Positions 13,201 through 25,310 of a stretch of 64,000 bases of DNA are shown piece by piece. Where the stretch lies: positions 5,650,501-5,714,500 of the forward strand of contig CM048576.1 in the NCBI GenBank assembly GCA_026413225.1, given 5' to 3'. The notes beneath the pieces were generated by a model. It saw only the letters and a program-made list of their open reading frames with translations, did no database searches and was not told the origin of the DNA. Made by a program: the position numbers and the translations under genes. Origin of the DNA: Otis tarda. Its lineage: Eukaryota > Chordata > Aves > Otidiformes > Otididae. Within the stretch, counting starts at the first letter, position 1. Each line of letters opens with the position of its first letter.

Positions 13201-14092
13201 TTTCTGCTGGCAATATTAATCAGTCAGGCATTCCTTGGTAAGCCAGAATTAACAGTCATAAACAAATGAGACAAATGAAACAGAATGTTGTTTGCTACAT
13301 TGGGTAACTGAGGCAGGACTTTCCTCTGACAAGTTCACTGGGGAACTGAATTCCCTGCATTCATACATTTCAGGCAAACCCCTTCATTTTTCGATCCAGC
13401 AGACTCTCAAATGATTCTTGTTATGCATTGCTGGTGATCACAGGCTCATGCACTGTGGTTTCGAATAGGAGAGACAGAACACCTTTGGACGTTAATACGT
13501 TAGTGGCTACTGTGGCAATTGGAGAGGTGTCCTGGAGCTATTATGAAATTAGAAATCCAAGGGTAGACTCTGGAACAGGAAATTCGCAGTCATTCTTTTC
13601 CTTGCTCGTTTCATTATGAGAAACGAACTGCTTGAGCTGTTGTTGGCCTTGTGATGCTCGCAAAATAGTGATACATTGAATTTGTAGATCATACTTCAAA
13701 ATATCTAATTTGTACAAAGATAACCAGAAGCAGCACGAGTTGTGTTTTTGGGTTTTTTTTTTAATTCTAATTTGTCCATAATCTCTCTGCTCCCATTGCT
13801 TCCCACAGAGAAAAGTGTTTGGCATACATTGTAGGTATATCCAAAGATACTTCTATAAAAACTGCATTGCAGACTTCTTGTTTGTTTATTTAGATATGTT
13901 GATAGGAAGCTCAAAAGTCATTGACAGAAGAAAGGTGCTTTGAAGTAATCTGAATCATCTGTAAGTGTATTGCACATTAGCAAAACTGTGATTCCAAAAA
14001 AGCAAGAACCAAGGAAGGAAAGCCTGTCGCAGTGGTTTGCAGGTGTCATGCCAGAGGCAGCTTTTGAAGAGGAACAATGGAGTTTGTCTTCT
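10271..14092. other. Non-coding DNA, no gene recognised
   Basis: This stretch includes a short (AC)6-plus-AT microsatellite at 10375-10396. It also has a moderately GC-rich part around 11.28-11.52 kb with about nine CpGs, and one around 12.60-12.80 kb that is open in several frames on both strands. The overlapping open frames at 12546-12940 cancel each other as coding evidence. No exon with believable splice sites was found. Confidence 0.65.
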
Positions 14093-14128
14093 GCTTTTTC
14101 TTTTTCTTTCTTTTTTTTTTTTTTTTTT
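14093..14128. repeat. T-rich tract ending in an 18-T run
   Basis: A TTTTTC-type pyrimidine tract runs into an uninterrupted T run at 14111-14128. It could be simple low complexity or the poly(A) end of an old minus-strand retroposed copy. No polyadenylation hexamer or target-site duplication was identified. Confidence 0.7.
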
Positions 14129-17100
14129 CCTTTTTATCCACAGTGATCTGGACTGAGCTAGGATCCATTGCTCTGGGTATGGAGGCAAGCAGAGGAGTTA
14201 CGTGATATAGCTGATGGCCAAAAAAGATCGACCCTCTTCTCATCACACTTTTATCTAATTCTTAAATCCCTTGCCTGTCTTCAGTCCTGGCCTTATCACT
14301 CTCCCCACCAGTGTTCTCTGAAACAAACAACATCAGGCTCCAGGCTTGTCTGTCTGCTGTCTGAGTCACTCCATGATTCAGTGGGCCTAGCTCTCCAAGT
14401 TCTGTGCTATACTTCATTTGTTTTATGTTCCCTAATGGAGTTCAAGCCAGGTCAGCAGCTACACCCAGAATTAAATGCGACACACTTCATATCACCACAG
14501 GGAGTTCTAATTCTTCATGAAATATCACTCTGTACAGGGCCCCTTTGGAAGTGGCATACACTCAGCTTCCTGGCCATCTGGCCACTGCTGTCTGCGGATG
14601 TTGAATAATAAATATAATCTGCACATTTAATTTAGAAACTGCAGGCACATACGACCATGTATATAACTGCAGTTCCCTGAGGGCCAGGGATGTCGTCTGA
14701 GACTGTACTGGTGGCTCTGTAGCCTCCAGACACTATTGTCACATAACCAGCAAGACCCACATCTTGCATGGTTGTTGCACTGGATATAGGTAAACTATCA
14801 GCCTTTGCATCCCTCTGATAAAACACATTACAGAAATGCTAGATGTCTCTAACTTCAAAAACCAGGTTCTTCTCAATTTGCAGGCACAAGGCAATACGGA
14901 GGCACTCTGTTTCTTAAGAAGCATGGTTGTGGTACAGTTACAACAGGGGGGGAAATTGCCAGGGCCTTTTTTTGCTGCATGAAATACAAGCATGTAGCAA
15001 AATACTGTGCTTCTTGCCCCTGGGAACTTTGGCTGGAACATCTGAATATCTTTAAGGAGTTACAAACTCCATTAGTACTGCAAGCAAACAGTATAAGGAA
15101 CTCTGCTCATGTCGTGGGCTCTTTGGAAAAAGGCAGTTTCAGTATATTAATCTCAGAATGCAATGCCAATTGAATCACATTAACTGCAAGTGCAGTGAGA
15201 GGAGTAAAAGGTAGTAACTTTTAAAATAATTGACTAATTAATAAAACCTGCAGGCCTGCCAGATAAGTACTGTGTCCATGTACCAGGGTCCTGCCCTCTC
15301 CGGTTCCATTGCAACCAGTCACTTCACGAATCCCCATGCTCATCTAACCCTCTTTGTTATGCAGCTGGCACATCTAGCCTATTAAGCAAAGTGCTTTATT
15401 CCTTTGAATGAGAGTTGCTCCACCTGCTCATCTAGAGGAGTTTCACCTCTGAAGCACATCCATGATTTGTAGGGAGATAGATGGCACTTTGTAACTATTA
15501 ATTTAATGAGCTTATTCCAAGCAAGGTGGAATTCCAATGAGCTTATTCATCACCCAAGGAAGGTGGAATTTACATCGCTCACCCTGTGAGCACCTGAGGT
15601 GATTGGGGCCTCAGTTCAGCAAAGGTGTTTTAACGTGGGTCTGACTTCAAGAGACTTGAAGAGGCTGCTTCGACACAAGGGATGTAATAGAGGACCTGTA
15701 ACGAACTGCTTTGCATACTCAAGGATCTTTTATCCTTTGCTGCTGGCAATGGTGTAGTTTGGTTGTGGGTTGTTTTTTTTTTAATTAAAGAAAAAAAAAG
15801 AACAAAACCTAACAAGCTGTGAAATTGGCAGAAAATTTTCAGAGACATGGATATATGCTTTAACTGGAAATGTTGTCATAGCCTTGGTTTGGATGACACA
15901 ACTGTTTGGTCCCTATGGGGCCTATTCTACTCTCTTTGGTCTCTAATGTAAGAAATAGAAATGCTGGTCGTGCACTGGTAGATTTTAGGACCAAAACAAA
16001 CCCATTGATAACCTATTTCTAATCCCTGTAGGAAAAAGGGCACAGGATCCTGGTGTGATCTTTCTACAGAGTTTCAAATTTGGGACCATTTTCATGTTAA
16101 GCAACCACAACAGCTTCTGAGTTGCAGGGACAAGCTGTGCTTTGGAGAGGCCAAAGAAAAGCTCCTTTCTCACCTACATAGCTTCAGTCTCTTTTCTTTG
16201 CCTTATTATTTTGATCCAAACCCTTCTAGTCAGCGCTCTGATGCAGCTGCCCAATCTCTCTTTGTCCTACCATGTGTCTGCCTTGTGCTAGTCTTCCCAG
16301 CAAGCTATCTTAAGCGTATACATCTTAATGTTTTCCTCTGCGTGATCCCAATGTTGTCTCAAATCTTTTCTTGCCCTATGATGCTGGTTATATGCAAAGC
16401 CCTTTCTTAATCCTTGTAGCTTTCACAGCTTGGTGAGCTTTCAGAATTTATCTGTAGGCTGTCAAATGAAGGTACATCCTCTGACTCCCTCCTCCTCTCC
16501 TGTCTTCAATCCTCTCTCTTTACAGAGAAATATATAAAGACTTCTTCCTCCTCAAAAAACATGATCTAGGAGGTACAGTAATAGTACAGTAATACAGTAA
16601 TAGTTGCAGGAGGTGTTATAGGAACAAAAAGTAAGAGTCCAATGACTGCTAGTCGCTAGGATGCTTCTAGTTGAGGTATTCATGCTTTGCAAAGATAAGA
16701 GAATCAATTGCCACCTGTTAGCAATTCCTCTCAGACCCTCTGAAGGGCTTGGACAGGCCAGTGGGACCCCTGAGATGCTGCACTATGTTCTTTGCCCGGT
16801 CGTATAACCTTTCAGAGCTGCCTACTGTCTCCCAGTGTTACATTTCTCATTATCTGCTCACTTAGAAGCAAAGTAGCCAGGGCTACTTGACTCAGATTTT
16901 GTTCAACAACTAATGAAACAAGTCTTTGGTCTGCTCTGGATTCTCTGGATAATAAACTTTTATATGGACTTAGGGAGAAACATTAGTGGAAAGATTTAAC
17001 TAAGGTGGCTTAATTAGAAGCAGCTCTGGGAAAGCAATCCATGAACATGCAGGTGGAAAGGTAGTGGCTCCGCCTCATAGGGGCAAGAAGGAACTGGGAG

Positions 17101-20100
17101 AAAGCACTTTTAGAGTGGTGGCTATGTTATCTACTGCCCTGATCCTTTTTCCTTGGAGATTACTCTAAGTCTTTTCCTGGAGCTGGACCTAAAAGCATAA
17201 TCTAAAGAGATTTGTATTGAGTTTGTAGCGTTTACTCCATGCAGAAAGTGTATGTGCCTGTGGGAGTGTATAAGGTCATGGATCAGTGCTACCCCAAGTA
17301 ACTAATACCAAAAGAGGGGTATGCTGTTCAGTACATGGGAGACTTCCCAGATTGCTCCTAGGTCCTTTGGAAACAACACTGTTAATTTTGTCAGGTAGCG
17401 TTGATGCTGTCCTTCTTCCCTGGTGTTGATTCCTCTCCTCCCTACTTAACATCTGCCTGCCAGAATCTCTGTAATAGCTATTGAGCCTGTGGAGATTTAT
17501 AAACAAGAAGGTAAGAGGGAGAGGAGAAAAATATCTATCTTAACCTCTTGTCATCACATGTATAGACTAGGGCTGTGTTTTGGGGCCAGATATTCTTAGT
17601 AAATATGAAATTTTACTAAGTCATCTTAAGTAAGCATGAGGCATTTGCGGGGCTACTTTCCTTTTAGAAAGTATGAAATTTTCTTACTTGACAATTAATA
17701 TAAATTATTTGATAGTTTTCTCTGCAGAATGACATACTTGATGTTTTCAATCACAAGCAAGAAACCTGCTTTCCCTCCTGGTCATATCATAGCAGCTGAA
17801 TAGTTTGGTGTGTCTTTTGTAACAATTCTTTCCCTAGTTTGTTTTTTCTCCTCTCTTGCTGCCCCAGTACTGAAGGCAAGTTTTGTTCCTTTTTGTGATG
17901 AAAATAGTTGGGAATATAGTTGAAACGAGAAAAATTCTAAGTTTTTCCAAGAAAGGGCAAACCACGTAAAGCAAGAAATTTTGCTCACAACAAGGAACAG
18001 TTCTTCAAGAGCCAGGTATCTCTAGCTTAATAAATTTCTGGGTCAGCAAAGCACTGACATAAGATCAAGTCCATACAGGATATAATAGTCAGAGACATGT
18101 AAATGCTTCTGGAATTTCCATTCATCTGTCACAGAAAGCTAAACAGAACATTGCTTTTCTTCTGTATTCACCTACAGTCTGAGAGCTTTCTAAGGAAGGG
18201 ACTAAACCTTTTTGTGGAAAAAGAGATTACAGTCCTGCCACTAGAAGTTTTAGCTCAACTTTTATCCTGGAACAGAACTGCAACATACAAAGGCAAAATG
18301 TGTAGCTCCATGAGGCAGCTGCTGCTTTGCGTTATAGAGTGTGTCTGGGAGTCATTAGTTTACATGATACAGAGCTTCAGGATCCAAGTCCTGCTTGCAA
18401 GTTCTTCTCCACCCCCTCTTGTTATAAGGAATTCATTCTATGTGGCTGCTTCTGTTACAGATCTAAGTTTATTTCCTTATATTCCCCAGGCTCTGAACAG
18501 TCCCTCCCTGGTGAGGATTAGCCATTCTACCCAAACATGCAGCATTTCAGAGCTCAGCAAAGTTCCCCTGGAAAAGATGATGATGATCAGGTGTTGTCAT
18601 GTAATAGTTGTGCCAGTCTGCTCCCAAAACATAGGCTGAAGCTACAGAGAATTGCCCTCAGGTCTTACTGATGGATATTGCTTCAAAGAGACTAATAGGA
18701 GAAAACTTTATCAGCTGCAGAATATCTGGAATATCTTGGGTATCCTGTGATATCTCCACGAAATACAAAAGAATAAGAGGAGAATATCTCGCCGCCCCTT
18801 ACTGTTGTGATGCTCTTTTGAGCAAGAAACTCTCAATGAGAGAAAGCACCAAACTGATTTCTCTGACCCTAGAAACAATGCAGCACCTTTCCTTTGCCTC
18901 TTCTCCCCTAAAAATGAACTAAGCTCAAGGATCTAAGTCAACTTGACTTACCCCCATACCACACCACATCAGCTGTACTTTCTTTTAACCATCCTTTCTG
19001 TGGTGCTTTGTTTCCAATAGTAAATGCTTTTGGAGCAGAGAACTATTAGCATCCCCTGGAATGCAAATAATTTGTCTGAACCTCAGCGGAAAATCAACCA
19101 CCCTTCTTTACAGTGCTTCTACCATTATTCTGAAGGAGTTTCAACGTACTGATGTTCTAAAATTGCAATGAGTAGCTTGAGTAATGTAAAGTACAAAACT
19201 CTGTTTCTCCCTTCTAGTTACAATGCATCCTATTATATAGGATGTTGCAAGTACAGAGTAACAAATTCTTGTGAGGAAAGAATCTGCAAATTTTAAGATT
19301 TAGAAATACTTTTAAAAATGCAGCAGCTGGAGAAACACCTTTTCTATATCTGCACTCACTGGGGACAGTTTCAGACTTGGGAATAAAAAACTAGGCTTCA
19401 GTAGCTTAGCATATAGCATGCCTGCTTTGTAAGACAAGGCAGTAAACATCTGGAAGGAGGTACAAGGGGAAGCAGATGTCTGATGTATTCTGATTTCTTC
19501 CAATAACAAAAGCAGGTGAGAGCATGTTTAGTAACAAACTAACCCTGCCCCTTCCCTACTGTTTGTTACAACACACATCAAAGCCATCCTCACAGAAGCA
19601 GCCTTGAGTAGCAAGGTATCCTCAGCTTGTCTGATGCAAAGTCCCTTGAGCAATGTGGGACAGCTCATCACTAGCCCACAACTCTCTCTGAGAACGGGAA
19701 AGAGGGACACCTTCCCAGGTCCACACCTTGGTTTACCGAGCCATAATTTGACAGGTTATGCTATGGTGTAACTCTGTCTCCCTGCTTATCAAGCTGCATC
19801 TTAAAACCACAGAATAAGATCTTACTCTCAGGAATGGAAAATCAAGCAGTAGCAGTTGTTGCTTCTCTTTGGATAGAAAAAGAGACCTTCTCAGTTTGCA
19901 TTCTCTGTGCCACAGGCTAGTAAAGCCATAGTGCTTATGCAGTAGGTCTGTGGAGGGCAGACAATGCTAAACAGGCAACTGTCAGATGAGGATGGGTTAC
20001 TGCCTTCTGCTGCAGTTGATCAGGCTGGAAACAGCATACACCAAAGGAGAAAATCCTGATTTCTTGATACTTTCCTCCTAGTTTTCTGTAACACAAGGGC

Positions 20101-20290
20101 ACGGAAGAAGGAGATCTAAGATATTCATGGCTGTCTACACACTGTCTATTATTGACTTGTTTACATATTTACATTGTGGCTTTATTTTAGCTTACCAGAT
20201 ATTGCTTGGTGGCTCCAATTTATCAGATCAATCTTAGCTGCAACGGGAACTGGCAAAGGCCTTATCATTTAATTTTGCTAACATCTCTCA
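14129..20290. other. Non-coding DNA, no gene recognised
   Basis: I see no gene. The + strand frames at 14168-14608 (146 codons) and 18103-18639 (178 codons) are long for chance but have no recognisable domain, and shorter overlapping frames run through both. Low-complexity items include a T10/A9 inverted tract at 15772-15799 and a short TACAGTAATA repeat at 16573-16602. Small hairpins at 17595-17620 and 19226-19244 are within chance expectation. The duplication at 15.5 kb is listed separately. Confidence 0.6.
15505..15572. repeat. Two-copy tandem duplication, about 31 bp
   Basis: The first unit (15505-15535) begins AATGAGCTTATTC and ends CAAGGTGGAATTCC. The second (15536-15572) begins with the same 13 bases and ends AAGGAAGGTGGAATTTA. 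The second copy has a six-base insertion (ATCACC) in the middle. This is a small local duplication; no function is evident. Confidence 0.75.
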
Positions 20291-23200
20291 TTTCTAATTT
20301 ATACACCCAGCTCTATGACAAATTGAATTTGTATAACACAGTAAACAAAAGGTCTTGTAACTCTAGTTTCCTGTAATGGAATAACATTATTGGAAACACA
20401 CATTAAGTGGAACAGACAGACCTGGGGAAAAGGCTCAGCTTCCCAGCTGTAATTCACATAGAGTCCAACTTGGTTGTTTTGCAATAAAACTAATAGGAAT
20501 TTGCACCTGGTGTAATTATTCCTAATGAGATTAGCTATTTCCCAAACTTTATGCAGCCTTCTAGAAGGAAATGGGGAAAAAACCCTACATATACAGTGAC
20601 AAGCTAAGAGGCGATTCAGTGTTATTCTCAGCACCACTGAGCAGAAGGGCGATGACAGGGAGTAGTTGGTCTTTACTGAAAACCATCTACTATGACTATC
20701 CCTGTCAGCTGGGCTGTTTGTCATCGGGGTTGGATAATTAACACAGCAGCAGTCTACTGAAGACATGGCATTAGCCATTGGCACAAGAACATTGATCAAA
20801 TACAGAGTTATCCTGGCAGTATTTGCTGTAGATGCAGCCCAGTTTGGATTGCTGCAAGATGAGACAATCAGAGGTTTGTGTGTCCCACTGAAAGAGAAGC
20901 CTGTGGTCACTTCTCCAGGAAAAGGCCATTAAAGGAAATCCCCAGTGGGTCTGTCTTTTCCCTAAAGGAAAAATTGCTATGAAACTAAAATAGATGCTTC
21001 TGACTCTGTGAAGAGTCAGTTCCTTATTAGAACAGCTGAAGCGCAGGGAGAGCCAGTGGCAAAGATTAAAGCCTCATGAACTTGTCTTCAGGGCCTCAAC
21101 AGCTGTCAGTCTCCAAAATGTGCCCATATACTTCCTGACACCGATCTCCCCCTGACTGGCCTCAGGCCTAGGCTCCCAAACTCATGCATTTAATGAAAGC
21201 ACCGCTGTGAGGAGCATACTTGCTTTGGGCTCTGACATGTTCCTCAAGAGCATGATTTGGGCCCAGATGGGTTAAGGAAAGTAGTCAAGGCGTGTCTATA
21301 GTTGACAGAGGTGAAATGTAGCTGGGCCTTGGTGTCTCTGCAAAAACACACAATGCCACCTGAATGCACCCGTATGGCTCCCAGTCACCAAGCGCTCTCT
21401 TCTCTCTCCATCTGTGCTCCCTCCACGCTCTTCCCTTGACAGCAATTCATGCTGCTCTTCCATTTATCTTTCCTCGCCAGCATGTTTTCACTCTCCTCCT
21501 GTGCTTAGCCTTTTTATAATACCTCTGTTTATTATTATTGTCTCCCTTGGGAACAGCCTGATGGTGGCTCAGTTTCCTGAAAGTGAATGGGAGTAGCTCT
21601 ACTGGCTTCTTGATTTAGCACCTGGAAACAGGGTCTGGCTGACAGCCTGTGTCAGCGACAGCCCAGAGCAGCTCCTGCTGCTGCTGTTGAGCGAGCTGGC
21701 AACTGTGACCCTAGGACGCATGTTTTTCCCTGTCTTCCTCCCATTTCTGTCAAAAACCTGAGCTGTTCCCACCCTCTAAATGTAGATTATACAGAAAAGA
21801 GAGAGAAACGCTTGACACTTCTTTGCATCTGAATACAGAATCCAGGGAGACAAAGTCTAAAATTAGAGTGCATCACAGACAGTGGTATTTGAGTAAATTC
21901 ATTTAATGTCTCTCCAGCAATGGCCCCTAGGGAGACTGCAAATATACCTGGAAGCAACTGATAATAAATAACATATGAAGGCAGAAACAAAAATAAGCGG
22001 AAGATTCTTTTCTATACATGGCCAGTAGCAGCTTTCTCCCAAGGCAGTCATATTTGCAGGTTTTTTGGTGGTTAGGACAGCGCAGAGCTTATGCTCTTGA
22101 AGCAATATTTAAAGAAGTGAAAATGTATGTGTGACCACTGCATAAAACCGTATTAGTTGATCATAATATTTCCAAAGCTAGCTGCTTTTACGGGCCTCAT
22201 AGAATCTACAGGAGCAATGGAAGTCAACAGATATTCCTTCAAGGATGTTCCTAAAACAAGTTCTGAAACTAGAACGTTTGCTACTAAATTATTTGTATGT
22301 GTCTGCTATCTCCTAAACGAGATACCCTGGTTAAACCTCAAATCACATTCAAACTTTTGACTTGATGAGTGTGCATTAGCAGAAAAGTCTTTTCTTCCTC
22401 TGCAAAAGTTACCAATGCTGCAACAGTGACTTTGGAAGAGTGAGTCACATACTATGCTTCATCTGTAAATGCACCAGGTATTTGTTGTGGCCACATACTT
22501 CCAAGGAAATTCTCTAGATACTGGATATCCTAAGTTTTGAGCTTTCCAATTTGAACAAAATGAGAATGAGAAAATGGATATTTCAGAAGACAGCAATTCA
22601 CGACATTAAAATATCTAGGCAGATAAGGAAGAAAGAAAAAACGATATAAGATTTGAATGCACTTCACCAGTTTCCTATAGCTTTAAAAAAATGCAATGAT
22701 ATTTTCAGCAGCAGCCAGTGCAAGGAGGATAGCCTGAGTCTGCCAGCCAACTTGTTAGACAGCTGTAGGCGTCTCTCACCTGACTCAGAATTTTCTTGGT
22801 TCAAGAGATCCGATAAGTTACACCCACGATGCCAGTTTCTTCCTCCAGCTATGGGCGGAGAGTATGGATTCGTTAAGCCCTGGGGTGCTATAAACTGATG
22901 GCCGGTTTTCACAAGAATTTATCCAGGCTCATATCTAATCTTGGACAGAAACTTGACTGTCTATTCAAGTCCAAGGCCTCAACCTGGTTTGTGTGCAGTG
23001 TACAAAGCAAGAGCAATGCAATATTTTAGTACAAGAGATGATGCTGGTAAATACTCAGTGTCTCAAACCAGTCAAGAAGTTTAGAGGAATTGCAAGGAAA
23101 GCAGCCTGACAGCCGGGAAATGGCTTTTGTCTCGGAATGCAGACACTCTCTATTGCATTATTTCCTGCTTGTCACCATTTCATAAATCCCTGTTTGTGCT

Positions 23201-23932
23201 AATGGAAACATGAAAAGTATCCAAATGATACAGCTAGGCATTTCTCCCGCATCTATATGGGGCCAGGGAGCTGATACTGGCAAGGAAGGTCTAGGGACAG
23301 AGAACTTGTGGGTCAGTAAGAGGAAAAATAGGGTCTTTTACACAATCCCTCTTTGAATTCCCAGAGATTAAAAGCAGACCTTGCACAACTTTGAAGTTGA
23401 GAACTGTTCTTTCTGCAATTGTTTTAGAGCCAAAGTGGGCTTTGAGTAGGTACAAATATATCTTCAAGACATTTACCACAAATTCTACTTTATGCTTTTC
23501 ATGTGCCATTAAGTTTTCATTATGTGGGCAAATGAATTATACACAAAATTTCATCGTTTTACTAGGAAAATGGTCTATAGGTCTGACTTCTTGACAACGT
23601 GTTGTGAACACACAAAAGGGGATATTTAATGCCAGTGTTGGCAGATTAACAAATTACCTTGTCTAATGTTACATGGGATGTCACAAAACTGTCAGGGAAA
23701 TGGTAAAACTTATTTTTAACAGAAGCTGAAAATGAACTGGGTTTTGGATTGTAGGGCAGTTTACTCCAAGAAATGTAGGGAAAATGTGTCTGGTTTTTGG
23801 TTTTCTTTTGTGTTTTTTTTTTTTTTTTTAATGTCAGGTGACAAACATTTTCCTTACAGTGGCACTTCCACAAGGTTTCTATTCACCTTTGTGGGAACAC
23901 CACTGTCTGCAGCTGTTACCCCCACTTTTCTT
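20291..23932. other. Non-coding DNA including the longest open frame
   Basis: The longest open frame of the window lies here on the minus strand (20299-20910, 203 codons). It has no recognisable domain and is rich in residues such as Ser, Asn, Cys and Val without periodicity. It lacks clear splice signals at either end, so I do not call it a gene. A 17-T run lies at 23813-23829. AT-rich stretches such as 20.17-20.29 and 23.14-23.22 kb look like they could be conserved non-coding DNA, which cannot be tested here. Confidence 0.6.
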
Positions 23933-23992
23933 TGGGGGTTGGACTAGATGACCTTTAAAGGTCCCTTCCAACCCTAATGATTCTATGATTTA
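23933..23992 (+). mobile_element. CR1 LINE, 3' terminal fragment
   Basis: This is a near-textbook CR1 3' end: GGGTTGGACTAGATGACC, then TTTAAAGGTCCCTTCCAACC, then CTAATGATTCTATGATTT. The ATTCTATGA octamer motif at the end is diagnostic of avian CR1. Only the last 60 or so bases are present; the sequence upstream (T run, then unique DNA) is not CR1, so the copy is severely 5'-truncated. The low divergence from consensus suggests this is the youngest repeat in the window and is the strongest evidence for a bird genome. Confidence 0.9.
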
Positions 23993-25234
23993 AGAGGCAA
24001 ATCAGGCCTTTTGTTGGTTTCCTTCAGTTTGATTTCTATCAATAAAGCTCTATTTTCTCTTAATAGCCACTCAAATATGGATCTATCCCCTTGTTTTCTG
24101 GGTGCATGAACGCTGGGAAAATGTATTTACCTCTGCTAGTGCCAGTTCTGCTTACCTCCTGCTTCTGAAAGATTTGATGAGATCCTGCCTTTGTTTAACA
24201 AGTTTGGGATCTTTCCTATTAATAGATGTTTTTATGCTATTAGGAAGCCAGTCTCTGCCCAGGCTCTGTCTGTCCCGTGAACAGAGGCTGGATAGCTGCG
24301 CTTGGACACGTTCTGGAGAACCCTTGAGTGCCAGCTTTTGCCTTGGTTGCAATAATCGAAATCAAGGGGGTGTGTGTGAGTGGCCAAACACAGAAATTCA
24401 AAGAGAGGTCCAAATATTTTGCTATAGGATGGGAGGATTTGACTGAGTTCAGAAAACTGCATTTTCCATTGACCCTGAGTCAGGTTAAGCAATTTTTCCT
24501 TTTGCTTTATTTTCAACACCTTTTTCAACAACTTGAAAAACAAAATAAATTTCAGCTTCCCCTGTTTCCTTTAATTACCTTTACTTTAAGAGTAGTTGCA
24601 CACAGAAATTGTATTACAGCATCTTCTGCAATTCATATATCTTCCAGCGGATTGTTTTCCCACTGTGTTATGTTTTTATTAAACAGTAATCCTTAAGAAA
24701 TTTATTGCTTGGAGCAATGGTTTGTTACTTAATTGCTGGAGAGCAAATGTAGGAAAAGCTCCATTTTTATCATCTATTGACAAGACTGGATTGTTAGGCT
24801 GATTTTTTGGAAAGGGTATTTTCTAGAGACTGTAGCTGCTGGTCTAGAGCAACAACAAGACATTGGAGGAAAGTGTGTGGAAGTTGGTGTTTTTTTTTAT
24901 TGAGGAAAAAGAAGAGCAGCTCTGGGGAAGCTGAACAACTGCTTTGGAATGTTGTTGATTGCTTTTGGCAATTGCTTTCAGTTAACCAAACTACCTAGTG
25001 CAAAACACAGACATTTATATTTTAACGAGGCAACACTGTAATGCCTAAACTGTAAGTTCAATGCACACCTTGACTATGAAAGCAAATATCCAGGGCACAT
25101 CATCCTGCACTCTTTTGGTAATGTGTATTTTCTGTATCTGCATACCTTTAGTGATTTGAGGGTAATCCTGTTCTCTCTTGAGGTTCTGTTCACACGTGTA
25201 ACAGATTACTTACAAGCTTAATACAGAAAGAAAA
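23993..25234. other. Non-coding DNA, no gene recognised
   Basis: No gene is seen. The part at about 24.47-24.74 kb is AT-rich with homeodomain-type TAAT/ATTA words and could be a conserved non-coding element; that is inference only. Both strands carry overlapping open frames at 24.1-24.7 kb, which argues against any being coding. Confidence 0.6.
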
Positions 25235-25310
25235 GACCTGGAAACTGAGAAAGTTGGAAGGATTTGCTCAAGATGTTCACAGAATGGCCAAGTCCCAGTG
25301 TAATGCCCCT
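25235..25310 (-). mobile_element. MIR-like (CORE-SINE) relic, minus strand
   Basis: Read on the + strand, TGGAAACTGAG, then GGAAGGATTTGCTCAAGATG, then TTCACAGAATGGC and AAGTCCCAG follow the reverse of the MIR consensus. In that consensus GGGGAAACTGAGG, AAGTGACTTGCCCAAGGTC and ACACAGC occur in the same order. MIR/CORE-SINEs are ancient tRNA-derived elements of amniotes, present at low copy in birds. The copy is diverged and its ends are not defined. Confidence 0.5.

Noticed and set aside
18061..18075. TAAGATCAAGT resembles the start of U2 snRNA.
   Set aside because: Only eleven bases agree and the flanks differ completely.
18103..18639. A 178-codon + strand open frame.
   Set aside because: It has no domain, a shorter frame overlaps it, its composition is like the surroundings and there is no promoter or splice evidence. 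Chance is the simpler reading.
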